Shown piece by piece: positions 29,885 through 39,064 of a stretch of 44,689 nt of DNA (position 1 is the stretch's first letter; each line of letters starts with the position of its first letter). Both the position numbers and the translations under genes were made by a program. The notes under the pieces are model-generated. The model did not search any database and was not told where the DNA came from. It saw nothing but the letters and a program-made list of their open reading frames with translations. Source of the stretch: JAVBNC01 sp031551765 (GTDB lineage: Bacteria > Desulfobacterota > Desulfovibrionia > Desulfovibrionales > Desulfovibrionaceae); assembly GCA_031551765.1 (NCBI GenBank), contig JAVBNC010000026.1, positions 1-44,689 on the forward strand, in the 5' to 3' direction.

Positions 29885-29909
29885 ATAACCTTAACTTGAA
29901 CCTGGTTAT
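29885..29909. promoter_or_regulatory. Candidate activator-binding palindrome
   Basis: ATAACC and GGTTAT are separated by 13 bases about 165 bases upstream of the -24/-12 promoter, a usual distance for an enhancer site. It is a single short palindrome, so it is only a candidate. The remainder of the gene-free stretch 29814-30199 shows only the sigma-54 promoter. Confidence 0.3.
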
Positions 29910-30069
29910 AGTTTGATACGCCAAAATCTGCAACACCGGATAAAGCGCTCCGGCTGCGGGCGCGCGGGCACGTCGCCGCACGAACCTCCGTGGCTTGACG
30001 GCGGTACGGGAAAAGTCCTCCCTCTTTCTTTTCTGCTGAAAACACTGTGATTTTTTCTTATCCACCCTC

Positions 30070-30085
30070 TGGCATCCATCTTGCT
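30070..30085 (+). promoter_or_regulatory. Sigma-54 promoter (-24/-12) of the amino acid fermentation operon
   Basis: TGGCATCCATCTTGCT matches the sigma-54 consensus TGGCAC-N5-TTGC with GG and GC exactly ten bases apart. Transcription would start near 30096, about 100 bases before the aminotransferase gene, and needs an ATP-using activator; one is encoded divergently next door. Confidence 0.85.
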
Positions 30086-30199
30086 GTCCGGACCTGAAGC
30101 GATCGCGCGCCATTCCGCCAACCCCGGCTTGCCGCTCAGCACAGAGACGCGGGGCCGCACTGCCTTTTTCAGCAACCTTCAATTCAAGGGGCGGGTTTT

Positions 30200-31390
30200 A
30201 TGACCTATCAGGCCAAACGCATGGAAGACATTCCATTCTCCAATATCCGGAAGTTCATGGACCGGGCCACGGAACTGGAGCAGGAGGGCAAGCGCATCAT
30301 CCACCTGGAGATAGGGCGGCCGGATTTCGATACCCCGCAAAACATCAAGGACGCCGCCAACCGGGCCATGGCCGAGTCCAAGGTCTTTTACACCTCCAAT
30401 TACGGCATCATTGAGCTGCGCCGGGCCATCGTCAAAAAGCTCAAGGACGACAACAACCTCTCCTACGATACCGGTGAGATCATTGTCATGGCGGGCCTGG
30501 CGGAAGGTATTTTCGACGCGCTGCTCTCCCTTTTGGACGAAGGGGACGAGATTCTTGTGCCCAACCCGGTATGGCTGAATTACGTGCACATTTCGAAAAT
30601 GGCCGGGGCCAAACCGGTTTTCTACAGCATCAAGGAAGAGAACAACTTCCAGATCGACGTGGCCGAGCTGCGCGCGAAAATCACGCCCAAGACCAAGATG
30701 CTGGTGCTTATCTCGCCCAACAACCCCACGGGTGGCGTGCTGGAAGAGGGCGTTCTGGCGGAAGCGGCCAAGGTGGCGGTGGAAAACGACCTGCTGGTGC
30801 TCTCCGACGAGATCTATGAAAAAATCATTTTCGACGGGGTGAAGCACGTCAGCATCGCGGCCTTTCCCGGCATGAAAGAGCGCACCATCGTCATGAACGG
30901 GTTTTCCAAAATTTACTCCATGACCGGCTGGCGGCTGGGCTACATCGCCACTTCCAAAGAGCTGGTGAGCGTTCTGGTCAAGACCCACCAGTACAACGCG
31001 GCCAGCGCGTCCTCCATTTCGCAGTGGGCCGGGGTGGAAGCGCTGAGCGAGAACACCGACGCCGCCGTGGCGGCCATGCAGGCCGAATACCAGCGCCGCA
31101 AAGACTATATCGTCGCGGGCATCAACGCCATTCCCCACCTCTCCTGCGTCCCGCCCAGGGGGGCCTTCTATATCTTCGTCAACATCAAGGAACTGGGCAT
31201 CTCCTCGGAAGAAGCGGCGTTTTTCTTCCTGGAGGAATGCGGTGTCTCGCTCATCCCCGGCGACACCTTCGGGGAGGCGGGGGAAGGGTACCTGCGGCTC
31301 TCCTTCGCGGCCAGTTACGAAGATCTGGTGGAAGCCTGCGCCCGGCTGCGCAAGGGCGTGGAGCTTTTGATGCAAAGGAGCGGCAAATGA
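30200..31390 (+). CDS. PLP-dependent aminotransferase, class I/II
   Basis: A 396-residue fold-type I aminotransferase. Visible are the cofactor and substrate residues: NPVWLNYV, SPNNPTGG (about 174-181), DEIYEKI (about 202-208), the Schiff-base lysine in NGFSKIYSMTGWRLGY (about 233-248) and the late Arg in LRLSFA. It would turn an amino acid into the 2-oxoacid used by the following enzymes. First gene of the operon, behind the sigma-54 promoter, and its stop overlaps the next start as ATGA. The amino acid is not evident; close relatives act on aspartate, aromatic or aliphatic substrates. Confidence 0.92.
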   Translation: MTYQAKRMEDIPFSNIRKFMDRATELEQEGKRIIHLEIGRPDFDTPQNIKDAANRAMAESKVFYTSNYGIIELRRAIVKKLKDDNNLSYDTGEIIVMAGLAEGIFDALLSLLDEGDEILVPNPVWLNYVHISKMAGAKPVFYSIKEENNFQIDVAELRAKITPKTKMLVLISPNNPTGGVLEEGVLAEAAKVAVENDLLVLSDEIYEKIIFDGVKHVSIAAFPGMKERTIVMNGFSKIYSMTGWRLGYIATSKELVSVLVKTHQYNAASASSISQWAGVEALSENTDAAVAAMQAEYQRRKDYIVAGINAIPHLSCVPPRGAFYIFVNIKELGISSEEAAFFFLEECGVSLIPGDTFGEAGEGYLRLSFAASYEDLVEACARLRKGVELLMQRSGK

Positions 31391-32520
31391 GCAAAGCCAG
31401 CCTGATGCAGGGCAACGAAGCCATAGCCTGGGGCGCCATGTACGCCGGGGCCAATTATTACGCGGGCTACCCCATTACCCCGTCCAGCGAGATAGCGGAA
31501 GTCTGTTCCAACGCGCTCCCCCGGCGCGGCGGCGTGTTCATGCAGATGGAAGACGAAATAGCCAGCATGGGGGCCATTGTGGGTGCTTCGGCGGCGGGGG
31601 CCAAGGCTTTCACCGCCACCAGCGGCCCCGGGTTTACCCTGATGCAGGAGCATATTTCCGCCGCCATCATTATGGAAACCCCGGTGGTGGTTATCAACGT
31701 GCAGCGCCAGGGGCCCAGCGTGGGTCTGGCCACCAAGCCGGAACAGGCGGACATCATGCAACTGCGCTGGGGGCGCCACGGCGACCAGGCCCTGGTGGCC
31801 CTGATCCCCGCCAGCGTGAAGGAATGCTTCGAGTACACGGTGCGGGCCTTCAACATTGCGGAAAAATACCGCACCTGCGTCATTGTCGCGCCGGATGAGG
31901 TTATCGGGCACATGCGCGAAAACTTCACCCAGCCCGCGCCGGGGGACATCCCCATCGTCAACCGCGCCACCCCCGACTGTCCTCCCGGCGAATACAAGCC
32001 GCATACCTTTGAAGACGGTAAGGTCGCGCCCCTGGCGGCTTTCGGCAGCGAGTACGTCTTCCGCCTGACCGCCTCCATGCACGACGAAAACGCTTACTCC
32101 AACGCGGAGCCCTGCAACGCCGCCGCGCGCACCGACCAGTTGTACTCCAAGCTGCAAAAGAACCAGAAAGACCTCACCTTCACCAAGTTCTTCGGCGAGG
32201 ACGACTACGACACTCTGCTCATAGCGGCGGGCAGTCCCCTGCGGGCCGCGCGCACGGCCGCCTTGGACTCGCGGGCGGAAGGGCGGAAGGTGAGCGTTTT
32301 GCAACTGATCACCATCTGGCCTTTTCCTGCGGAAGTTGTCCGCTGGTACGGTTCCAAGGCCAAAACGGTCATCGTGCCGGAACTGAACAAGGACGGGCAG
32401 ATCGCGTCCGAAGCGGGCAAGTGCCTGCCGGATTTTGTCCGCGTCAAACAGGTCAACCGATACAACGGCACGGTGCTGACGCCGGAAGACATCGCGGCCT
32501 GCATCAAAGAGGAGCGTTAG
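31387..32520 (+). CDS. 2-oxoacid:ferredoxin oxidoreductase, alpha subunit (KorA/VorA-like)
   Basis: A 377-residue subunit holding the pyrimidine-side domain of the thiamine enzyme: YYAGYPITPSSEIAE (about 24-38), FMQMEDEIASMGAIVGASAAG and FTATSGPGFTLMQEHI. It works with the beta, gamma and delta subunits encoded next to oxidise a 2-oxoacid with CoA to acyl-CoA, CO2 and reduced ferredoxin. The composition (separate alpha, beta, gamma, delta) is that of four-subunit 2-oxoglutarate or branched-chain enzymes. Substrate not assigned. Confidence 0.93.
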   Translation: MSKASLMQGNEAIAWGAMYAGANYYAGYPITPSSEIAEVCSNALPRRGGVFMQMEDEIASMGAIVGASAAGAKAFTATSGPGFTLMQEHISAAIIMETPVVVINVQRQGPSVGLATKPEQADIMQLRWGRHGDQALVALIPASVKECFEYTVRAFNIAEKYRTCVIVAPDEVIGHMRENFTQPAPGDIPIVNRATPDCPPGEYKPHTFEDGKVAPLAAFGSEYVFRLTASMHDENAYSNAEPCNAAARTDQLYSKLQKNQKDLTFTKFFGEDDYDTLLIAAGSPLRAARTAALDSRAEGRKVSVLQLITIWPFPAEVVRWYGSKAKTVIVPELNKDGQIASEAGKCLPDFVRVKQVNRYNGTVLTPEDIAACIKEER

Positions 32521-32522
32521 CC

Positions 32523-33350
32523 ATGGCGCACAGCACGGGCATGGAATACATCAACACCAAAGGCCTGCCCCACATCAGCTGCGCGGGCTGCGGCAACGGC
32601 ATTATCGTGGCCGCCATGGCCAGGGCCTTTGAAGAGCTGGAATGGCCCCGGCACAAAATCGCGGTCATTCCCGGTATCGGGTGCAGCGGCACCATCAACC
32701 GCTACATCAACGTCAACTACATCCACTCCACCCACGGCCGGGCCATCACCTTTGCCACCGGCATCAAGGCGGTCAAGCCGGACATGCACGTGGTGGCCTT
32801 TGTGGGAGACGGCGACGGCGCCACCATAGGCGGCAACCACCTTATCCACGCCGCGCGGCGCAACATGGGCATTACCGTCATTCTGGTCAACAACTACAAC
32901 TACGGCATGACCGGCGGCCAGGTTTCCTCGGCCACGCCGCACGGGGCCGTCACCGCCACCACGCGCGCGGGCAACCCGGAGCGCGGGTTCGATATCTGCG
33001 CCCTGGTCAAGGCCGCCGGGGCCAACTTTGTGGCCCGGGAAACCGCCGTGGCCGGGATACGCCTGAAAAACCGCATCCGCGAAGCCCTGCAAAACCCCGG
33101 CTTTTCTTTTGTGGAAGTCATGAGTCCCTGCACCACGCTGTTCGGCCCGCGCAACGGGCTGAAAACGCCGGTGGACATGATGCGCTGGCTCAAAGAGCGC
33201 GGCGTGTCCGAAAGCAAGTACGAGGCCATGAGCGAGACCGAGCGCGAAGGCTATTTCAGCGTCGGCGTGTTCGCCAACAGGACCACCCCCAGTTTTTCGG
33301 AAGAGTACGAAGCCATGCGTCAGCGCATTCTTTCCCCGGAGGGCAGATAG
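32523..33350 (+). CDS. 2-oxoacid:ferredoxin oxidoreductase, beta subunit
   Basis: A 275-residue subunit binding thiamine diphosphate: CAGCGNGI (about 20-27), IGCSGT (about 55) and the Mg/ThDP motif GDGDGATIGGNHLIHAARRN (about 97-116), then NNYNYGMTGGQ. It starts two bases after the alpha subunit. The CxxC near the start is typical and may lie near the cluster of the delta subunit. Confidence 0.94.
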   Translation: MAHSTGMEYINTKGLPHISCAGCGNGIIVAAMARAFEELEWPRHKIAVIPGIGCSGTINRYINVNYIHSTHGRAITFATGIKAVKPDMHVVAFVGDGDGATIGGNHLIHAARRNMGITVILVNNYNYGMTGGQVSSATPHGAVTATTRAGNPERGFDICALVKAAGANFVARETAVAGIRLKNRIREALQNPGFSFVEVMSPCTTLFGPRNGLKTPVDMMRWLKERGVSESKYEAMSETEREGYFSVGVFANRTTPSFSEEYEAMRQRILSPEGR

Positions 33351-33351
33351 C

Positions 33352-33888
33352 ATGCTTGGGTTGAAACAGATCATCATGGCCGGAACCGGGGGCCAGGGGC
33401 TTGTCTCGCTGGCCACCATGCTGGCGGAAGCCGCCATCAGCGAAGGCCTGAACACGGTGCAGACCCAGTCTTACGGCGTGGCCCAGCGCGGCGGGCTTAT
33501 TTCCGCGGAAGTGCTGCTCAGCGACGGGGAAATCCTGTTCCAGCAGGTGCGCCAGCCCGACGTCATTACCGTTCTGCACGGCGTGGTGGGTAACCGCTAC
33601 GATACCGTGGACTGCCCGGTGGTGTACGACAGCACGCTGGTCCAAAAGGACATCAAAACCTGGCTGCCCGTGCCGTGCACGGAAATCGCCACTCAGTTGG
33701 GCGACGTGCGGGCGGCCAACATCGTGGCCTTTGGCGCCATGCTGGTCATGCTGCCCGCGCTGACGCCCGCGTCCATGGAAGCCGCCATCGGGAGCAAATT
33801 CAAAAAGCAGGCCGCCCGCGAACTGAACATTGCGGCCTTCCGCAAGGGCTACGGTATAGCGAAAGAGGCCTGGGGGAAGCAGCCATGA
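33352..33888 (+). CDS. 2-oxoacid:ferredoxin oxidoreductase, gamma subunit
   Basis: A 178-residue protein with the gamma-family start LKQIIMAGTGGQGLVSLATMLAEAA (about 3-27), QTQSYGVAQRGGLISAEVLLSD and a CoA-domain-like fold. In this enzyme class the gamma domain closes over CoA. Start one base after the beta stop; end overlaps the delta start as ATGA. Confidence 0.93.
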   Translation: MLGLKQIIMAGTGGQGLVSLATMLAEAAISEGLNTVQTQSYGVAQRGGLISAEVLLSDGEILFQQVRQPDVITVLHGVVGNRYDTVDCPVVYDSTLVQKDIKTWLPVPCTEIATQLGDVRAANIVAFGAMLVMLPALTPASMEAAIGSKFKKQAARELNIAAFRKGYGIAKEAWGKQP

Positions 33889-34115
33889 GTGAAAAAGCGG
33901 CCAAGAAACAGTTCAGCGTGGAGATTGACGCTTCCCGGTGCAAGGCCTGCGGCTATTGCGCGGAATCCTGCGAAAAGGACGTGTTCGTGCAAGTGAAGGA
34001 ATTCAATACGCAAGGGTACCAGCCCTTTTCCGCCGCGTTGCCCGGCAACTGTATAGGCTGCCTGGGCTGCCTGTCCGTCTGTCCCGAGTTCGCCATTACC
34101 ATAGACGAGAAGTGA
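33885..34115 (+). CDS. 2-oxoacid:ferredoxin oxidoreductase, delta (ferredoxin) subunit
   Basis: A 76-residue protein with two CxxCxxCxxxC motifs: CKACGYCAESC (about 19-29) and CIGCLGCLSVC (about 56-66), each followed later by a distal residue for a [4Fe-4S] cluster. It carries electrons out of the enzyme. Its electrons could go through ferredoxin to the dehydratase activator encoded downstream. Confidence 0.93.
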   Translation: MSEKAAKKQFSVEIDASRCKACGYCAESCEKDVFVQVKEFNTQGYQPFSAALPGNCIGCLGCLSVCPEFAITIDEK

Positions 34116-34123
34116 GGGACGCG

Positions 34124-34606
34124 ATGGAACTTATAGAAAAGCGCTACTACGAAGACATCCGGATCGGCGACACGGTCATGTCCGTGGGCAGAACCGTGAC
34201 CGAGGCGGATATCGTCAATTTCGCCGGGCTGTCCGGGGATTTCAACCTGATCCACACGGACAGGGAATACGCCGCAGCTTCCATAGCCGGGCAGCGCATA
34301 GCCCACGGCCTGCTGGTGAAAGCCATTGCCTCCGGCCTGTTCACCCGCACGCCGTACAACGCCTCGCTGTCCGAAACGCTGACCGCTCTGGTGGAGTTCC
34401 GCAGTTGGAAGATGAAAAAGGCCGTGTGCATAGGTGACACGATCCGGGTGCAAGTGGAAATCACGGAAAAGAGCGACCCCAGGCCGGAAGCGGACAGCGC
34501 CAAAGTGGTGATGCGCCGGACCATCCTGAACCAGCGGGACGAGGTCTGCCAGACCGGGGACTACGTGATGCTGTTCAAAAAACGCCCGCAGCGGGCGGCT
34601 TCGTAA
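34124..34606 (+). CDS. MaoC-family (R)-specific enoyl-CoA hydratase-like protein
   Basis: A 160-residue hot-dog-fold protein. The hydratase motif is seen as NFAGLSGDFNLIHTDREYA (about 32-50), with the catalytic Asp and His in GDFNLIH. It would add water to, or remove it from, an enoyl-CoA. Placed between the oxidoreductase and the CoA-transferase, it could hydrate the 2-enoyl-CoA made by the dehydratase to a 3-hydroxyacyl-CoA. The direction and substrate are inferred. Confidence 0.88.
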   Translation: MELIEKRYYEDIRIGDTVMSVGRTVTEADIVNFAGLSGDFNLIHTDREYAAASIAGQRIAHGLLVKAIASGLFTRTPYNASLSETLTALVEFRSWKMKKAVCIGDTIRVQVEITEKSDPRPEADSAKVVMRRTILNQRDEVCQTGDYVMLFKKRPQRAAS

Positions 34607-34617
34607 GGGAGATTCTC

Positions 34618-35799
34618 ATGCAGGCATTGCAGGGGCTTAAGGTCGTCGAGTTGGGCAACATTGTGGCGGGGCCGTTCTGCGGCACGCTGATGGCGGATTT
34701 CGGGGCCGAGGTCATCAAGATCGAGCCGCCGGTCTACGGCGATTTGATGCGCGAAATGGGCAGAATCCGCGACATGTGGTTCTGCGTGGACGGGCGGAAC
34801 AAGAAAAGCATCACCCTGGACACCCGCAAGGACCGGGCCAAGGAACTGCTGACGGAACTCTTGAAAGACGCGGACGTGCTGATCGAAAACTTCCGGCCCG
34901 GCGTGTTCGAGCGCATGGGCTTTTCCTGGGAGCGGCTGCAGGAAATCAACCCCCGCCTGATCTACACCTGCTCTTCCGGCTTCGGCCGCACCGGCCCCAA
35001 GGCCAGGCGGCCCGGCATGGACCGTATCGGCCTGGCCGCGGGCGGTTTTCTGCAGGTTACGGGCTACCCGGACCGCGCGCCCATCAAGCCCGGCATTTCC
35101 ACGGCGGATTTCTACTGCGCCATGTTTTCCTGCATCGGGGTCATGTTCGCCATCTACAGCCGGGACGTGCTGGGCACGGGCAAGGGCCAGATGATCGACA
35201 ACGCCCTGACGGACACCATGATCCGGCTGCAGGAATCCATTCTGGCGGAATACTCTTACGACGGCACCATCCGCCGGCGCATCGGCAACAGCGCGGAAGT
35301 GACCGCGCCTTCCGGCCACTTCACCACCAGGGACGGCCAGTACCTTATCCTTACGGTGAACGGGGACAAACTCTACGGCATCTGCTGCCGCAAAATGGGC
35401 CGGGAAGACCTGATTACGGATCCGCGCTACAAAACCCAGGTGGACCGCGCCGCGCACCGCGAGGAACTGAACCAGGCCGTGGCGGACTGGGTGGCCGAGC
35501 GCACCCTGCAGGAATGCCTGGATATTCTGGGGGACGAGGTTCCCTGCTCCAAGGTCTTTGATGTGGCTGACATCCTCAACGACGAGCATTTCAAGGCTCG
35601 TGAATCCTTTGTCAGCGTGATGACCCAGCAGTTCGGCGCCCTGACCATGCAGAACGTGATGCCCAAACTGTCCGGCACGCCCGGCAAGATCAACTGGGCC
35701 GGCCCGCCGCTGGGCGCGTTCAACGAGGAAATCTATCTGGGCAGGCTGGGCCTTTCCCGCGAGGAATACGACCGGTTGCGGGCCGACGGCATCATCTGA
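34618..35799 (+). CDS. Family III (CaiB/BaiF) CoA-transferase
   Basis: A 393-residue CoA-transferase with the N-terminal signature LKVVELGNIVAGPFCGTLMADFGAEVIKIEPP (about 6-37), the catalytic Asp region (GMDRIGLAAGGFLQVTG) and KGQMIDNALTDTM. In known amino acid fermentations (for example FldA and HadA) this family moves CoA onto the 2-hydroxyacid to feed the dehydratase. It sits directly upstream of the activator and dehydratase genes, which supports the same role. Confidence 0.94.
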   Translation: MQALQGLKVVELGNIVAGPFCGTLMADFGAEVIKIEPPVYGDLMREMGRIRDMWFCVDGRNKKSITLDTRKDRAKELLTELLKDADVLIENFRPGVFERMGFSWERLQEINPRLIYTCSSGFGRTGPKARRPGMDRIGLAAGGFLQVTGYPDRAPIKPGISTADFYCAMFSCIGVMFAIYSRDVLGTGKGQMIDNALTDTMIRLQESILAEYSYDGTIRRRIGNSAEVTAPSGHFTTRDGQYLILTVNGDKLYGICCRKMGREDLITDPRYKTQVDRAAHREELNQAVADWVAERTLQECLDILGDEVPCSKVFDVADILNDEHFKARESFVSVMTQQFGALTMQNVMPKLSGTPGKINWAGPPLGAFNEEIYLGRLGLSREEYDRLRADGII

Positions 35800-35819
35800 G
35801 CCGGTTTAAGGAGACACGC

Positions 35820-36620
35820 ATGCTGACAGCCGGTCTGGATATCGGTTCCACCACCTGCAAAGCCGTAATCATGGACGATGCCGGAAGCATCGTGGCCTCT
35901 GCAGTGGTGCCCCTGGGCACCGGCACGGCCGGGCCGCGCATGGTGTTTGAGCAGGTCCTGGGCGCGGCGGGCCTGGCGCGCGCGGATATCGGCCGCGTCA
36001 TGCTCACCGGTTACGGCCGCTTCAGCTTTGAAGGCGCGGACGGGCAGATGAGCGAGGTTTCCTGCCACGCCAAGGGCATCCACTTTCTACTGCCCGGCGC
36101 GCGGACCATCATCGATATCGGCGGACAGGACATCAAGGTTATCCGGCTGAGCGCCAAAGGCACCCTGGAAAACTTCATCATGAACGACAAATGTGCTGCC
36201 GGTACCGGCCGTTTTCTGGACGTGATGGCCGGGGTGATGAACGTCAGGACCGTGGACCTGGGCGATCTCGCGGAAGGCGCGCGGGAAGAGGTGAGCATCA
36301 GCAACACCTGCACGGTGTTCGCGGAATCCGAGGTCATTTCCAAACTCTCCTCCGGCGTCCGTCTGGAAGACCTGGTGGCGGGCATCCACACGTCCGTGGC
36401 CAAGCGTGTGGCGGGCCTGGCGCACCGGGCCGGGCTGGCCGGGGATATCGCCATGAGCGGCGGGGTGGCCCGGAACAAGGGCGTGGTCAAAGCCCTCAGC
36501 CGCGAACTGAAGCGCGAAATCCTGATGCACCCGCACTGCCAGCTTGCCGGGGCCATTGGCGCCGCGCTGCTGGCCAGGGGGGACGCGCCGCTGTCGTCCG
36601 GGCTGTCGTCCATAGAATAA
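35820..36620 (+). CDS. 2-hydroxyacyl-CoA dehydratase activator (archerase, HgdC/FldI type)
   Basis: A 266-residue ATPase of the ASKHA fold. It starts with the phosphate loop LDIGSTTCKAVI (about 6-17), and has IIDIGGQDIKVI, NDKCAAGTGRFLD (Cys125) and SNTCTVFAESEV (Cys164). The two cysteines are those that hold a [4Fe-4S] cluster between two subunits in this family. It uses ATP to push one electron from reduced ferredoxin into the dehydratase. Family length and all key residues are present. Confidence 0.94.
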   Translation: MLTAGLDIGSTTCKAVIMDDAGSIVASAVVPLGTGTAGPRMVFEQVLGAAGLARADIGRVMLTGYGRFSFEGADGQMSEVSCHAKGIHFLLPGARTIIDIGGQDIKVIRLSAKGTLENFIMNDKCAAGTGRFLDVMAGVMNVRTVDLGDLAEGAREEVSISNTCTVFAESEVISKLSSGVRLEDLVAGIHTSVAKRVAGLAHRAGLAGDIAMSGGVARNKGVVKALSRELKREILMHPHCQLAGAIGAALLARGDAPLSSGLSSIE

Positions 36621-36642
36621 GCAACCTAAAGAGAGTCGCCGT

Positions 36643-37917
36643 ATGGCTGAAAATACGAACTCCGCTCCCAAACCCAAGCCGCCGCTGCCCAAGTCGCGGC
36701 AGATGGTCAACGAACAGACCGCCGGTGTGTACGCCCGCGCCTGGCAGGCCCATGAAAGCGGCAGCCACGTGGGCTGGTCCACGGCCATTTTTCCGCAGGA
36801 GATCATCGAAACCTTTGATATCCCGGTGCTGTATCCGGAAAACAACGCGGCGGCCATTTCTGCCCGGCATTTCGGGGAGCGCTTCATTGAGCACGCGGAA
36901 GGGGAAATGGGCTTTCCCATCAACATCTGTTCCTACGCCCGCCTGAACCTGGGCATGGCCGACCTGATGAAGGCTCCGGATTTCGAGCGCTCGGAACCGG
37001 CCATGGCCCCGCCCACCTTTCTGCTGCTGGCCAACAACAGCTGCACGCAGCTGATGAAGTGGTACGAGAATCTCTCTCGCAACCTGCGTATTCCCATCTT
37101 TTTTGTGGACTGCTTATTCAATTACACGCTGGAGGACCCGGCTCCGCACAAGATCGCCTACGTGCGCAGCCAGATAGAGAGCGCCATTGCCAAGATGGAG
37201 GCGTTTTTCGGCAAATCTTTCGACTGGGACCGCTTTCTGGAGGTCCAGCGCATCTCGCAGGTCAACCGGGTGCTGTTCAACGAAATAGTGGCCATGAACG
37301 CGCGCACCCCCGCGCCCATGAACGGTTTCGACCTGTTCAACTACATGGCCCCTCTGGTCATTTGCCGGGGCAAGGAATCCACCACGGCCATCCTGCGGGA
37401 ACTGAAAAAGGAAGTGCAAGAACACATCAACAACGGCACTTCCACCTACCGGGGCGAGGAAAAACTCCGCGTGCACTGGGAAGGCATCGCCTGCTGGCCC
37501 AACCTGGGCCACAACCTGAAAACGCTAAGCAAATACAACGTCAACGCGGTCATGAACGGCTACGTCACCGCCTGGGACGTGGCCTACGAGCCGGGCGACC
37601 TGGACGGCATGGCCCGGGCCTATCAAATCTGTTCCACCAACTCCACCACCACGCCGGGCATCATGGAAAAGCGGGTGGCCTCCATGGACCAGTTCGATTG
37701 CGACGGCATGCTCTGCCACGTGAACCGCAGTTGCAAGCTCATGACCTTCCACATCATGATCGGCCGCGAAATCATTGAGCAAAAGGCCAAGGTTCCCGTG
37801 GCCAATTTTGACGGCGACCAGTCGGACACCCGGGTGTACAGCGAAGCCCAGTTTGAAACGCGGCTGCAAGGGCTGGTGGAAATCATGACCGAGAACAAGA
37901 AGGCGCGCCATGGCTGA
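36643..37917 (+). CDS. 2-hydroxyacyl-CoA dehydratase, alpha subunit (HgdA/FldB/HadB type)
   Basis: A 424-residue subunit of the dehydratase/benzoyl-CoA reductase D family. Cys96 (INICSYARLN) and Cys134 (NNSCTQLMKWY), with a later cysteine (Cys353, 358 or 364 in FDCDGMLCHVNRSC), are the expected [4Fe-4S] ligands. With the beta subunit it removes water from a 2-hydroxyacyl-CoA by a ketyl radical mechanism after activation. Its end overlaps the next start by eight bases. The substrate (aromatic, branched or dicarboxylic) cannot be read from sequence. Confidence 0.93.
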   Translation: MAENTNSAPKPKPPLPKSRQMVNEQTAGVYARAWQAHESGSHVGWSTAIFPQEIIETFDIPVLYPENNAAAISARHFGERFIEHAEGEMGFPINICSYARLNLGMADLMKAPDFERSEPAMAPPTFLLLANNSCTQLMKWYENLSRNLRIPIFFVDCLFNYTLEDPAPHKIAYVRSQIESAIAKMEAFFGKSFDWDRFLEVQRISQVNRVLFNEIVAMNARTPAPMNGFDLFNYMAPLVICRGKESTTAILRELKKEVQEHINNGTSTYRGEEKLRVHWEGIACWPNLGHNLKTLSKYNVNAVMNGYVTAWDVAYEPGDLDGMARAYQICSTNSTTTPGIMEKRVASMDQFDCDGMLCHVNRSCKLMTFHIMIGREIIEQKAKVPVANFDGDQSDTRVYSEAQFETRLQGLVEIMTENKKARHG

Positions 37918-39064
37918 GTTACAGACGATCATGCAGCAATTCTCCGACATCGCCTCCAACCCCCGCGCCGTGCTGCAACGGCACCTGGACGCGGGCAAAA
38001 AGGTGGCCGGCTGTTTCCCGCTCTACACGCCGGAAGAACTGGTCCACGCGGCCGGGGCGGTGCCCATGGGCCTGTGGGGCGGGCAGGTCACGCCCAGCCT
38101 GGCGGGCAAGTACAACCCCATGTTCACCTGCTCCATTATGCGTTCCTGCCTGGAATACGGCATGACCGGCGTCTACAAGGGCCTTTCCTGCGTGATGATG
38201 CCCACGCTCTGCGACACCTTTCGCGGCATGAGCGCGGGCTGGCCTTTTGGGGTGAAGGATATCCCGTTGGTGGCCTTCATCCATCCCCAGAACCGCACGG
38301 ACCCCGGCGCCCCGGCCTTTATGACCGAGGAATACCGGGTCGTGCGCGCGCAACTGGAACAACACCTGGGGTGTACGATCAGCGATGCGGCTCTGCAGGC
38401 GGCCATAGAGGTCTACAACGGCCATAGCGCGCTGATGCGGGAATTCGCGCTGCTGGCCAACGAGCACCTGGATGTGGTCACGCCTGTGGTCCGGCACCAT
38501 GTGTTCAAAAGCGCGACCTTCATCCCCAAGGACGAGCACTCCCGCATGGTCTGCGCGTTCATGAAAGAGCTGCGCACGCTCCCCGCGCACGCCTGGAAAG
38601 GGAAAAAGGTCATTTTGAGCGGCATCACGGCGGAACCGGACTCGTTCCTGGAACTCTTCACGGAAAACAGCATAGCCGTGGCGGGTGACGACCTGGCCCA
38701 GGAATCGCGTCAATACCGCACGCCCGTCCCGGCCGGGACGGACCCCTTGCAGCGTCTGGCGCAACAGTGGCTGGACCGCCACGGCTGCTCCACCGTCCAT
38801 GAAGTGGCGGACACCCGCGCCTCCATGCTGGTTGCCATGGCCCAACAAGCCGGGGCCCAGGCCGTGGCGCTCTGCCTGATGCGTTTCTGCGACGTGGAGG
38901 AATACGACTACCCCATGATTGCCAACGCCTGCGCCGCAAACGGCCTGTACTGCCTGTCCCTGGAAATCGACCAGAGCACCCAGGATAACGGGCAATCCCG
39001 GACCAAAATTCAAAGCTTCGCTGAAATGCAGCCTGAAAAGAAGGAGAAACAGCCGTGCACATGA
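37910..39064 (+). CDS. 2-hydroxyacyl-CoA dehydratase, beta subunit
   Basis: A 384-residue partner of the alpha subunit with the same fold: KKVAGCFPLYTPEELVHAAGAVPMGLWGG (about 30-58), Cys74 and Cys80 in FTCSIMRSCLEY, Cys94 and Cys101. EELVHAAGAVP is typical of the family's substrate side. The start overlaps the alpha stop, so the two are made in equal amounts. The last few codons overlap the SDR start. Confidence 0.93.
   Translation: MAELQTIMQQFSDIASNPRAVLQRHLDAGKKVAGCFPLYTPEELVHAAGAVPMGLWGGQVTPSLAGKYNPMFTCSIMRSCLEYGMTGVYKGLSCVMMPTLCDTFRGMSAGWPFGVKDIPLVAFIHPQNRTDPGAPAFMTEEYRVVRAQLEQHLGCTISDAALQAAIEVYNGHSALMREFALLANEHLDVVTPVVRHHVFKSATFIPKDEHSRMVCAFMKELRTLPAHAWKGKKVILSGITAEPDSFLELFTENSIAVAGDDLAQESRQYRTPVPAGTDPLQRLAQQWLDRHGCSTVHEVADTRASMLVAMAQQAGAQAVALCLMRFCDVEEYDYPMIANACAANGLYCLSLEIDQSTQDNGQSRTKIQSFAEMQPEKKEKQPCT

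Noticed and set aside
29814..30182. N-terminal extension of the sigma-54 activator to 803 residues
   Set aside because: The extra 123 residues are unlike any domain and would cross the divergent -24/-12 promoter; the GTG at 29813 has a good ribosome site.
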